The translations under genes were made by a program, and so were the position numbers. The notes under the pieces were generated by a model. The model did not search any database. It worked only from the letters and a program-made list of their open reading frames with translations, and was not told where the DNA came from. From an uncultured Eggerthella sp. (GTDB lineage Bacteria > Actinomycetota > Coriobacteriia > Coriobacteriales > Eggerthellaceae), in assembly GCA_900544455.1 (NCBI GenBank), contig UQVJ01000021.1:1-22071 (forward strand): a stretch of DNA of 22,071 nucleotides, read 5' to 3'. This document shows positions 1 through 6,800 of this stretch, piece after piece (the stretch's first letter is position 1; every line of letters begins with the position of its first letter).

Positions 1-28
1 CTTTCCCTACACGACGCTCTTCCGATCT
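1..28 (+). other. Illumina sequencing adapter left at contig end (artefact)
   Basis: Bases 1-28 are identical to the last 28 bases of the standard Illumina read-1 adapter and primer, ending GCTCTTCCGATCT. Recognisable carA coding sequence begins immediately after it, at base 29. These bases are not genomic, and the contig most likely ends here because adapter was not trimmed from a read. Confidence 0.97.
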
Positions 29-221
29 CGGCATACGAGGGGTCGGAAATGATCTCCAAATACCCCTCAAGAGAGGTGTTGAAGCACACTTCACCAAACA
101 CCTCACCCTCAGCCGCACACGAAAAGCCCTCATATACTGAGCCGTCTTCCAAAACCAGCAATGCTTTAGGCCTGCTGCCAGCGCTGGTGTTATCCAGAAG
201 TTTACTCAACGATGTCACCAT
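29..221 (-). CDS. carA: Carbamoyl-phosphate synthase small (glutaminase) subunit, N-terminal fragment
   Basis: CarA supplies ammonia from glutamine to the large subunit, which makes carbamoyl phosphate for pyrimidines and arginine. About 64 N-terminal residues are present. They include ALLVLEDGSVYEGFSC and NTSLEGYLEIISDPSYA, which match the conserved CarA N-terminal domain (family pattern ending in TDPSYAGQ). The reading frame runs on into adapter at bases 1-28, but the residues after DPSYA (EIGRASCRE) come from adapter and are not real. The ATG at 219-221 overlaps the end of pyrC by 20 bases. A TTG at 207-209 with GGTGA five bases upstream is an equally good start. The glutaminase domain and the expected downstream pyr/car genes lie off the contig. 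It is the fourth gene of the pyrR-pyrB-pyrC-carA operon. Confidence 0.88.
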
Positions 222-1494
222 CCTTACAAGTCAACGTACCGCCAACGAATACATCGCTGGTACGTCCAATCAATTCATAGCCCATAAATCCGCTGTTCTT
301 AGATTTAGAGCACATATCATCAGCATTAACGATCCAGTTCTTCTCAGGATCGAAAATAGTGAGGTCAGCAACGTTTCCGGGCTTTATTTGAACTTGGTCA
401 ATCCTGAGAATCTCACGAGGGCGGATTGCCATGAGCTCAACCATACGGTTGTAATCAATATGACCGGGTCGAACCAAGTAAGTCAGCACGACACCGAGAG
501 AAGTCTCAAGCCCAGTCATGCCAAACGGAGCAAGCTCGAATTCACGGGCTTTTTCATGGGCGGCATGTGGCGCATGATCAGTAACGATGCAATCAATAGT
601 ACCGTCTTTGATGCCTTCGATAATGGCATCGTTGTCGGCCTTGGTTCGCAACGGCGGATTCATCTTCAAATTCGTGTTGTACGTGGACGTGAGATCATCC
701 TCGTTTAAAACAATATGATGGGGCGTCGCTTCGCAAGTCACTTTGATATTACGAGACTTACCTTGGCGAACGATATCGACGCCACGAGCAGTCGTAATGT
801 GCTGAATGTGAATAGGACAACCGGTAAGCTCAGAGAGCGCAATATCACGCTGGATCTGAAGCTCTTCGCCTGCCCCGGGCCACCCCGCCATGCCAAGACG
901 AGTGGACACCACACCTTCATTTACCTGACCAGGGCCAACCAGCTCTTCATCCTGGCAATGACTCATAACCACACAACCGAACATCTTTGCGTAGTCCATG
1001 ACCCGGCGCATCATGCCAGCACTCTGCACGCCTCGACCATCATCGGTAAAGGCTACTGCACCATGTGCCGCCATATCACCAATCTCGGCAAGCGATTCGC
1101 CCTTAAGACCCATAGTACAAGCACCCGAAGGATACACTCGACAATGACCTGCGCTTTGAGCCCGATCAAGAACATAATCAATTGTGGCAGCATTATCGGT
1201 GGTTGGCGTGGTGTTAGGCATAGAGCAAATACCGGTAAAACCACCATGGGCAGCTGCAGCCGTACCCGTTTCAATGGTCTCTTTATACTCTTGGCCAGGA
1301 TCGCGAAGATGTACATGAACATCAACAAGACCGGGAACCACAATGCATCCAGTGCGATCAAGAACTTCAGCGCCATCCGCGCTCAAATCTTGCCCCACTT
1401 CTACGATCTGCTCGCCTTCAATAAGGATGTCGCAAACCTCATCAAGACCAAGAGCGGGATCGATGGCGCGAATATTCTTAACGAGTGTTTTCAT
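202..1494 (-). CDS. pyrC: Dihydroorotase (class I, multifunctional-complex type)
   Basis: This is the third step of UMP synthesis: reversible cyclisation of carbamoyl-aspartate to dihydroorotate, in the cytosol. The 430-residue protein is of usual length. The metal-binding signature DVHVHLRDPGQE (His60, His62, Arg64) is followed by FTDDGRGVQ, SHCQDEEL, HIQHITT and the catalytic Asp motif CIVTDHAPHA, all typical of the amidohydrolase fold. The start chosen is the ATG at 1494, giving MKTLVKN, because GGGAGG sits five bases upstream. The longer frame adds 16 residues unlike the family. It overlaps the end of pyrB by 17 bases and the start of carA by up to 20, which suggests translational coupling. 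Confidence 0.96.
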   Translation of the reverse strand: MKTLVKNIRAIDPALGLDEVCDILIEGEQIVEVGQDLSADGAEVLDRTGCIVVPGLVDVHVHLRDPGQEYKETIETGTAAAAHGGFTGICSMPNTTPTTDNAATIDYVLDRAQSAGHCRVYPSGACTMGLKGESLAEIGDMAAHGAVAFTDDGRGVQSAGMMRRVMDYAKMFGCVVMSHCQDEELVGPGQVNEGVVSTRLGMAGWPGAGEELQIQRDIALSELTGCPIHIQHITTARGVDIVRQGKSRNIKVTCEATPHHIVLNEDDLTSTYNTNLKMNPPLRTKADNDAIIEGIKDGTIDCIVTDHAPHAAHEKAREFELAPFGMTGLETSLGVVLTYLVRPGHIDYNRMVELMAIRPREILRIDQVQIKPGNVADLTIFDPEKNWIVNADDMCSKSKNSGFMGYELIGRTSDVFVGGTLTCKDGDIVE

Positions 1495-2413
1495 CGGATC
1501 CTCCCAACAGAAGATAAATAAGCGCCATGCGAACGCAGACACCGGAAAATACCTGGTCGACTATAACCGAATGAGGCCCATCAGCCATGTAGCTATCAAG
1601 CTCAACGCCTCGATTGATGGGGCCAGGGTGACAGATGATGGCATCTTCCTTCATAAGGCGCTCACGTTCACGGGTCAAGCCGTACAGAAGATTGTATTCG
1701 CGAAGGCTTGGGAATGGAGCGCTTTCCAAACGCTCCATTTGAATGCGGAGCATATAAACCACATCGAGATCAGGCAAAGCATCATCGAGATACGGGGTAA
1801 CAGCATCAGCGCCCAGCACATCAGGGCGAGCGGGCAGAAGCGTAGCAGGAGCAATCAACGTAACATGCGCACCCATGCGATGAAGCGCAGGAACAAGGGA
1901 CCCGCAAACACGCGAATGGGAGACATCGCCCACAATGCCAACCTTCAAGCCCTCAAAGGTGCCCTTTTCCTTCCAAATCGTGTAAAGATCAAGCAACGCC
2001 TGGGTAGGATGTTGATGCTTGCCGTCACCAGCGTCAATAACTGCCGCATTGGTGTTCTGAGATACAATAAACGGCGTTCCGGCACACTTATGGCGCACGA
2101 TGAACATATCGACTTTCATTGAATCGAGGGTGCGTACCGTATCAACAAGGCTTTCACCTTTTACGGTAGAAGATGCGCTGCCGCCTGCGTTCAAAGAGTC
2201 GCAAGACAGGCGCTTTTCAGCCAACTCAAATGAGCCTCTTGTACGCGTGGAAGGCTCAAGGAACAGATTACATACGGTTTTACCGCGAAGTGCAGGAACT
2301 TTTTTTATAGGACGCTCGTTGATTTCCTCAAACGTGCGTGCCTGTTTCAAGATAGTCATGATGTCTTCGCGGGACAAATCGTCAATAGAAAGCAAATGCT
2401 TATGAGCGAACAT
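1478..2413 (-). CDS. pyrB: Aspartate carbamoyltransferase catalytic subunit
   Basis: PyrB condenses carbamoyl phosphate with aspartate, the committed step of pyrimidine synthesis. The 311-residue length is normal. The carbamoyl-phosphate loop EPSTRTRGSFE (residues 53-63), the KGESLVDT loop (from 85), KHQHPTQALLDL and HPGPINRG near the C-terminus are all intact, so the active site looks complete. The ATG at 2413 has AAAGGAG eight bases upstream, inside the end of pyrR. It overlaps pyrR by 14 bases and pyrC by 17. No regulatory subunit gene (pyrI) is present, so control is probably through the PyrR leader rather than allosteric. Confidence 0.97.
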   Translation of the reverse strand: MFAHKHLLSIDDLSREDIMTILKQARTFEEINERPIKKVPALRGKTVCNLFLEPSTRTRGSFELAEKRLSCDSLNAGGSASSTVKGESLVDTVRTLDSMKVDMFIVRHKCAGTPFIVSQNTNAAVIDAGDGKHQHPTQALLDLYTIWKEKGTFEGLKVGIVGDVSHSRVCGSLVPALHRMGAHVTLIAPATLLPARPDVLGADAVTPYLDDALPDLDVVYMLRIQMERLESAPFPSLREYNLLYGLTRERERLMKEDAIICHPGPINRGVELDSYMADGPHSVIVDQVFSGVCVRMALIYLLLGGSDENTR

Positions 2414-3002
2414 CGGCCTCTCCTTTCAAGGGCGCAGAGCCAACATGCTGACCAGGAGCAACGCGCGAAATTCGAACACAGGATTCTCCATCAACTTCGT
2501 TAAGGAACAGACGCACGCTTTCGTTTGAAGCGGAAGGGACGTTCTTGCCAACAAAATCAGCTCTGATAGGAAGCTCACGATGGCCACGATCTACCAGCGT
2601 AGCTAATTGAATGCGAGCAGGACGACCAAAATCCATTAACGCATCGAGAGCTGCACGAATGGTACGACCGGTGTACAGAACATCGTCAACCAACACAATG
2701 GTTTTGCCGTCAAGAGAAAAGAGGATGTTCGTTCCCTGAACAACAGGAGCAATGTTCAGGATGGAGTCATCACGATAAAAGCTAATATCGAGGGAGCCAA
2801 CAGGAAGCTGAGTTCCTTCGATTCCTTCAATCAGCTTTGCCAAGCGATGCGCGAGAATATCACCGCGCGTCACAATACCAACAAGCGCCAGATTCTGGCA
2901 CCCTTTGTTTTGCTCGAGAATCTGGTGAGCCATGCGAACGAGCGTCCGATCAATCTCGGATTCGTCCATAACCACCGATTCCTCAAGTTCCGTTTCTTGC
3001 AT
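2400..3002 (-). CDS. pyrR: Pyrimidine operon attenuation regulator / uracil phosphoribosyltransferase
   Basis: PyrR binds the nascent pyr mRNA when UMP or UTP is high and lowers expression of the operon. The family also has uracil phosphoribosyltransferase activity. The 200-residue protein has the type I PRTase fold, with the PRPP loop TIVLVDDVLYTGRTIRAAL at about residues 101-119 and the IVTRGDILA and SLDISFYRDD segments typical of PyrR. The start is the ATG at 3002, with AAAGGAG five bases upstream. An upstream in-frame ATG at 3050 lacks this site. It is the first gene of the operon, and its leader carries a matching PyrR-type RNA hairpin at 3172-3205. Confidence 0.96.
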   Translation of the reverse strand: MQETELEESVVMDESEIDRTLVRMAHQILEQNKGCQNLALVGIVTRGDILAHRLAKLIEGIEGTQLPVGSLDISFYRDDSILNIAPVVQGTNILFSLDGKTIVLVDDVLYTGRTIRAALDALMDFGRPARIQLATLVDRGHRELPIRADFVGKNVPSASNESVRLFLNEVDGESCVRISRVAPGQHVGSAPLKGEADVRS

Positions 3003-3104
3003 GCACGCTCCTTTCGTTTGATCGAAGTGCGTACAGCAGAAGCCGTGCAATCAAGAAGGGCGCACTGGATAAACGCCTCCCTTGACGCTCCCCTGCCTGT
3101 ATAC

Positions 3105-3131
3105 AAAAAATGCCCAAGCAAGAGAGGGGCA
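3105..3131 (-). terminator. Leader intrinsic terminator of the pyr operon (attenuator)
   Basis: On the minus strand a short stem, TGCCC paired with GGGCA (3127-3131 with 3111-3115), encloses an 11-base loop and is followed by six T (3105-3110). It lies between the PyrR hairpin and pyrR, where a PyrR-controlled attenuator is expected. The five-pair stem is modest. Its loop contains CTCTCT, complementary to the AGAGAG in the loop region of the PyrR hairpin, so the two could compete or pair. This mechanism is inferred. Confidence 0.6.
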
Positions 3132-3171
3132 ATCAGTCAGACTTCACAAAACATGCGAAGCGTATGTTTGC

Positions 3172-3205
3172 ACCTTATCGGTCTCTCTGTACCGCCATTA
3201 AAGGT
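3172..3205 (-). promoter_or_regulatory. PyrR-binding RNA hairpin in the pyr leader
   Basis: On the minus strand ACCTT at the 5' side pairs with AAGGT at the 3' side as the lower stem. CGGT pairs with ACCG as the upper stem. The terminal loop carries CAGAGA, the hexaloop typical of PyrR binding loops in Bacillus-type leaders. A purine and pyrimidine internal bulge separates the stems, as in the known element. The hairpin would begin almost at the predicted transcript start (about 3206). It sits 170 bases upstream of pyrR, which supports autogenous control of the whole operon. Confidence 0.75.
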
Positions 3206-3212
3206 CTTGATG

Positions 3213-3241
3213 ATTATACGGCGAGATATCTATCAGGTCTA
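3213..3241 (-). promoter_or_regulatory. Promoter of the pyrR-pyrB-pyrC-carA operon
   Basis: On the minus strand there is a perfect -10 box TATAAT (3213-3218). A -35 box TAGACC (3236-3241, four of six consensus bases) lies 17 bases upstream. The predicted start at about 3206 falls at the first base of the PyrR hairpin. The -35 box abuts the terminator of the preceding rsmB operon. Confidence 0.75.
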
Positions 3242-3277
3242 GGGAAAAAGAAGCAGGCCGCCATAAAGGCGGCCTGC
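3241..3277 (-). terminator. Rho-independent terminator after rsmB
   Basis: A perfect 10-base-pair stem, GCAGGCCGCC with GGCGGCCTGC (3253-3262 and 3268-3277), has a five-base loop. On the minus strand it is followed by TTCTTTTT. It lies 11 bases after the rsmB stop codon and closes the def-fmt-rsmB unit. Confidence 0.92.
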
Positions 3278-3287
3278 AATACTCTCT

Positions 3288-5231
3288 CTATTTCACTCGT
3301 TTCAAAACGCAAGCATAATGAGCATCGTAAATCGGACCCGTGACCTTTTCTCGAGATAGCGCATCAGTAGAAACCGTGCGAACAACCTCAAACCCGGAGC
3401 CAACTTCGCTCTTAAGGAACGAATCAATAACGAACTGATTCTCCTGACTTAGAACCGTGCAAGTAGCAAACGTAAGCTGCCCACCAACCTTAACAAGGCG
3501 TGCAGCTTCCAAAATCATCTTTTCGCCCATGGCAGCAAGAGATGCAACATCGTCCTCGTTCATGCGCCAGCGAATATCGGGATGACGACGCAACGTGCCG
3601 ATGCCGGAGCAAGGAGCATCTACAAATACCGCATCATAAGAATCCGAATCAAACGAAGACAGATTGGTCGCGTCTTTTACGAACACCTCATCTTGATTGA
3701 TGTTGGCCTTAGCCAGTTGTTTTTTGCGCTCCTCGGTACGCTGCACATCCATATCAAGAGTATCGAGGTAAATCTGCTCGCCGAACCGAGTAAGAGCAGC
3801 ATTCTGAAGCAAAATTGTCTTTGTTCCACGACCCGCACCGATTTCAAGGAATCGCTCAGGCTTGTCTTCGGGCATGGCAAGAGAAGCAATATTCTGGGCC
3901 GCGACATCGCTGATAACCAGCCCGCCATCCGCCAAAAGTTTTGCAATATACTCATCGGTCACAGCGGTACGTTCGGCAAAGCCGAATACCGGAAACGCCA
4001 AAGGAAGATCGATCGATTTGGAAACAGGCACAATCTTAACCTGACGCTGAACCATTTCCGAAAGAGCCTTCGGACCATCAACACAAGCAAGATTCAGCAT
4101 AAAGAACAAGGGTGCAGGGTTGTTTGACCTCTGCATGAAGCGGAGAGCTTCATCGTGACCAAGCTCTCCAATAAGACGCTCTGTCAGCCATAGCGGAAAT
4201 CCCTCAGATAAAGCTGCTGCTTTTGGACTTGTTTCAATATCGCCAAATGGGAATTGCTCTTTCATTTCAACTGCACGATGCAGAGCAAAATTAGCAAGAC
4301 CCTTTGCCTGTGGCGCAAATGAGCGAACAACTTCAACGCCCTGATCGACCGTCACATGATCAGGCTTCTTCAAGTAGAAGATTTCACAGAATGCCATGCG
4401 GAGCGCATCACGAACATCGGGTTCAAGCTCTTCAGGATTAGTAAGAACGGAGTCAATCAACTCGTCGAGCGAACCCTTGCGAGAAACAACCTCGGTTGCA
4501 AGCAATCGCGCAAACGCGCGTTCCTTCACTGGCTTGTCGGAATAGGTGATGAACTTGTCTACACCTTCACTGAGATAACAGCCCTCTTCACGAATATAAG
4601 TAAGAACCTCATGGGTCAACAAACGCGCAGGCGTCGCTTTAGTGAAAGACCGCTTCTTTTTGCCTTGACCGGCTCGATAACCCAAGCTTTTGGTGCCGCC
4701 CAGGCTACCACGATCGAAACCAGCAAAACCGTTAGGCGTACGCTGATCCGAGCCAGTGCCTTCTTTGCCTCGTGAAGATTGATGGCGGTCCCCAAACGAG
4801 CGGTTTCCGCCCTTGTAACCGCGCTCAGAACGATTGTGCCCATCAAAAGTTCGCTTATCAGAACGACGGTTGCGGTCGCCTCCACGATAGCTGCCCTTAT
4901 AGCTGCCATCAGCAGCACGATCCCCTGAGCGCCTATCATCGCTAAAGCTTCGCTTCGATCGACGTTCGTCCTTTTCAAAGGGTTTATCGCTTTTATTGTA
5001 ACGAGGCTTGGAGCCCTGTCCGTTGCGTTTCTTGAAATCAGAGCCACCACGGCCTTCGCCCTTGGAAGAGAAACCAGGCTTTCCGCCACGGCCTCTGCCC
5101 GAGGGTTTAGATCCACGGAAATTGCCCTTGTTGGAGCCAGGCTTACCTCCGCGATACCCGCCCTTACCAGCCGGTCTGCCCCCACGAGGAGCACTGTTTC
5201 TCTGCTTGTATTCGCCGTTGTTGTTATCCAT
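3288..5231 (-). CDS. rsmB: 16S rRNA (cytosine-967-C5)-methyltransferase with long Arg/Gly-rich N-terminus
   Basis: RsmB methylates a cytosine of 16S rRNA using SAM. The 647-residue protein is much longer than usual (about 430-460). Residues 1-198 are a low-complexity tail rich in Arg, Gly, Lys, Ser and Asp with many RGG/RGR units. Residues 199-325 form a NusB-like RNA-binding domain, and about 330-647 the methyltransferase. The catalytic pair is visible: Cys541 in DAPCSGIGTLRRHPDIRW and Cys591 in FATCTVLSQENQ. SAM motif I reads FLEIGAGRGTKT instead of the usual D-x-C-A-x-P-G-G-K-T. The start is the ATG at 5231 with AGGAG four bases upstream; it overlaps the fmt stop by eight bases. It is the last gene before a terminator. 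The function as RsmB is likely; another m5C methyltransferase of the NOP2/Sun family is possible. Confidence 0.9.
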   Translation of the reverse strand: MDNNNGEYKQRNSAPRGGRPAGKGGYRGGKPGSNKGNFRGSKPSGRGRGGKPGFSSKGEGRGGSDFKKRNGQGSKPRYNKSDKPFEKDERRSKRSFSDDRRSGDRAADGSYKGSYRGGDRNRRSDKRTFDGHNRSERGYKGGNRSFGDRHQSSRGKEGTGSDQRTPNGFAGFDRGSLGGTKSLGYRAGQGKKKRSFTKATPARLLTHEVLTYIREEGCYLSEGVDKFITYSDKPVKERAFARLLATEVVSRKGSLDELIDSVLTNPEELEPDVRDALRMAFCEIFYLKKPDHVTVDQGVEVVRSFAPQAKGLANFALHRAVEMKEQFPFGDIETSPKAAALSEGFPLWLTERLIGELGHDEALRFMQRSNNPAPLFFMLNLACVDGPKALSEMVQRQVKIVPVSKSIDLPLAFPVFGFAERTAVTDEYIAKLLADGGLVISDVAAQNIASLAMPEDKPERFLEIGAGRGTKTILLQNAALTRFGEQIYLDTLDMDVQRTEERKKQLAKANINQDEVFVKDATNLSSFDSDSYDAVFVDAPCSGIGTLRRHPDIRWRMNEDDVASLAAMGEKMILEAARLVKVGGQLTFATCTVLSQENQFVIDSFLKSEVGSGFEVVRTVSTDALSREKVTGPIYDAHYACVLKRVK

Positions 5232-6177
5232 GAATCTCCTGCCATTCAATACCGCCCTGCTTTATGCCCTGGATACCCGCCGCAAAAGCTTTTGCTTCCA
5301 TGGGCTTCTTTCCATCAGGCTTGACGGTAACTACTTCTAAAATAGAATCTTTGCATCCCAAAAATAAACGCTTTGCCGCAAAGGCGACATCGCCACGAGC
5401 AACCGATACGGGACAATCATCAACCGATATAGGATGCGCCGCTAAAACAGAAAGGGATTTGCCCGCGATAACGCAGCGACATGCGTGGCTTTCACTTGAC
5501 GAAAGCACCCTGCGCCAAGCGTCGTCGGCTGAAAGAGACGGAGCGATATCGAGTTCGCCCTTCTCGATTTTTTCAGCATACGTAACACCGGTTTCAGGTT
5601 GCTGACGCCAGCCAACAGGGTCGCCGTTTTCAAGCAAATCCAGCACCTTTACCAAAGCAGCACCGCCCAACACCGCAAGCTCGGAATAGAGCTGATCGGA
5701 GCTTTTGCCAAATATGGAAGTTGAACGCTCCTCAGCAACATCGCCCGTATCCAAGCCCTCCTCCATTCGCATGATGCCAATGCCAGTGCGTTCATCTGCT
5801 GCGAGGATAGCGCGCTCGATAGGAGCCGCCCCCCTCCAGCGAGGAAGAAGTGAGCCATGGACATTGAGGCAGCCATAACGGGGTAATTCCAATACCCGTT
5901 TCGGAAGAAGAGCCCCATATGCAGCTACACAAGCAACATCAGGGCATAGGGAGGACAGAGCCTCGAACGCTTCATCGCTCTTCATAGACGAGAATTCATA
6001 TACCGGAATTCCGGCTTGAACGGCACGTTCTTTCACGGGAGAAAAGACCAGTTTTTTCCCACGCCCACGTACTGCATCTGGTCGGGTAAAGCATCCTACA
6101 ACCTCATGATGCGATTCGATAAGGCTCTGAAGAATATCTGCAGCGAATACCGGGGTGCCCATAAAAACAACGCGCAT
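5224..6177 (-). CDS. fmt: Methionyl-tRNA formyltransferase
   Basis: Fmt transfers a formyl group from 10-formyl-tetrahydrofolate to initiator Met-tRNA. The 317-residue protein has the formyltransferase Rossmann domain starting MRVVFMGTPVFAA, the catalytic Asn/His segment NVHGSLLPRWRGAAPI, the conserved GLDTGDV, and a C-terminal OB-like tRNA-binding domain. The start is the ATG at 6177, one base after the def stop codon; the ten extra upstream codons in the open frame are not conserved. It sits with def, whose product removes the same formyl group, in the classic def-fmt-rsmB order. Confidence 0.96.
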   Translation of the reverse strand: MRVVFMGTPVFAADILQSLIESHHEVVGCFTRPDAVRGRGKKLVFSPVKERAVQAGIPVYEFSSMKSDEAFEALSSLCPDVACVAAYGALLPKRVLELPRYGCLNVHGSLLPRWRGAAPIERAILAADERTGIGIMRMEEGLDTGDVAEERSTSIFGKSSDQLYSELAVLGGAALVKVLDLLENGDPVGWRQQPETGVTYAEKIEKGELDIAPSLSADDAWRRVLSSSESHACRCVIAGKSLSVLAAHPISVDDCPVSVARGDVAFAAKRLFLGCKDSILEVVTVKPDGKKPMEAKAFAAGIQGIKQGGIEWQEIHG

Positions 6178-6178
6178 A

Positions 6179-6712
6179 CTATTCCGTTTCTCCCGGCTTG
6201 GCACCATTCGCTAGAGCCACATGATAGTCGTGAAGAGCCTTAACCTTGTCCATGGGAGAACACGACTCGAGCAAGGTTATACCATTCAGGTGATCGATTT
6301 CATGCTGGAAGCAACGACCTAAAAGGCCACCGCTTCCCAACTCGCAAACTTTGCCATCAAGGTCGTAGAAACGAACGCGCGAAATCTCATTGCGAGTTAT
6401 AGGAACGGAAATGCCAGGAAGAGAAAGACAACCTTCATCAGCAGTTATCTTTTCACCCTTCAGCTCTACAACCTCGGGATTGATGAGCACAAGAGGATTT
6501 GAGGTTTCGTTTGGACCATCGTAGCAATCAATAACCACCATGCGCTTATTGAGGCCAACCTGCGGCGCGGCAAGACCACATCCGTTGTTTGCATACATAG
6601 TATTAAGCATCTGCTTGGCGAGTTTCTTTAATGATTTATCGCCAACCTGACATGGTTCGCAAACCTGGCGCAAACCCGGATCAGGAGAAAGAACAATATT
6701 CATGGTCCTCAT
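6179..6712 (-). CDS. def: Peptide deformylase
   Basis: Def removes the N-formyl group from nascent proteins and is a metal hydrolase acting at the ribosome exit. All three family motifs are present in the 177-residue protein: GCGLAAPQVG (44-53), EGCLSLPG with metal ligand Cys95, and QHEIDHLNG with His137, Glu138 and His141. The start at ATG 6712 (MRTMNIV) is preferred because GAGAGGG lies seven bases upstream. The ATG at 6703 has GAGG only three bases away. It is the first gene of def-fmt-rsmB and lies 88 bases after dnaG. Confidence 0.95.
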   Translation of the reverse strand: MRTMNIVLSPDPGLRQVCEPCQVGDKSLKKLAKQMLNTMYANNGCGLAAPQVGLNKRMVVIDCYDGPNETSNPLVLINPEVVELKGEKITADEGCLSLPGISVPITRNEISRVRFYDLDGKVCELGSGGLLGRCFQHEIDHLNGITLLESCSPMDKVKALHDYHVALANGAKPGETE

Positions 6713-6763
6713 AGAGCAACCCTCTCTTGTCAAAAAGCGCTTCACCTATTGCAGCAAGCGCGT

Positions 6764-6785
6764 AGTATACCAAGTTTGTAGTATA
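6764..6785 (-). promoter_or_regulatory. Possible promoter region between dnaG and def
   Basis: Two copies of TATACTAC lie 16 bases apart on the minus strand (6762-6769 and 6778-6785). Each contains the near-consensus -10 sequence TATACT. Neither has a convincing -35 box at 16-18 bases, so this is weak. The 88-base gap has no terminator after dnaG, so def may also be reached by read-through. Confidence 0.3.
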
Positions 6786-6800
6786 GCAGTGGTTAACCGT

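Noticed and set aside
29..39. Second adapter piece (P7 oligo) after the read-1 adapter
   Set aside because: Eleven bases match P7, but in frame they encode the conserved DPSYA of CarA, so genomic origin is the simpler explanation.
4616..5245. 209-codon alternative minus-strand frame inside the Arg/Gly-rich part of rsmB
   Set aside because: Repetitive GGN/CGN codons keep a second frame open by composition. The rsmB frame has the good ribosome site and continues into the real domains, so I see no sign of a frameshift.
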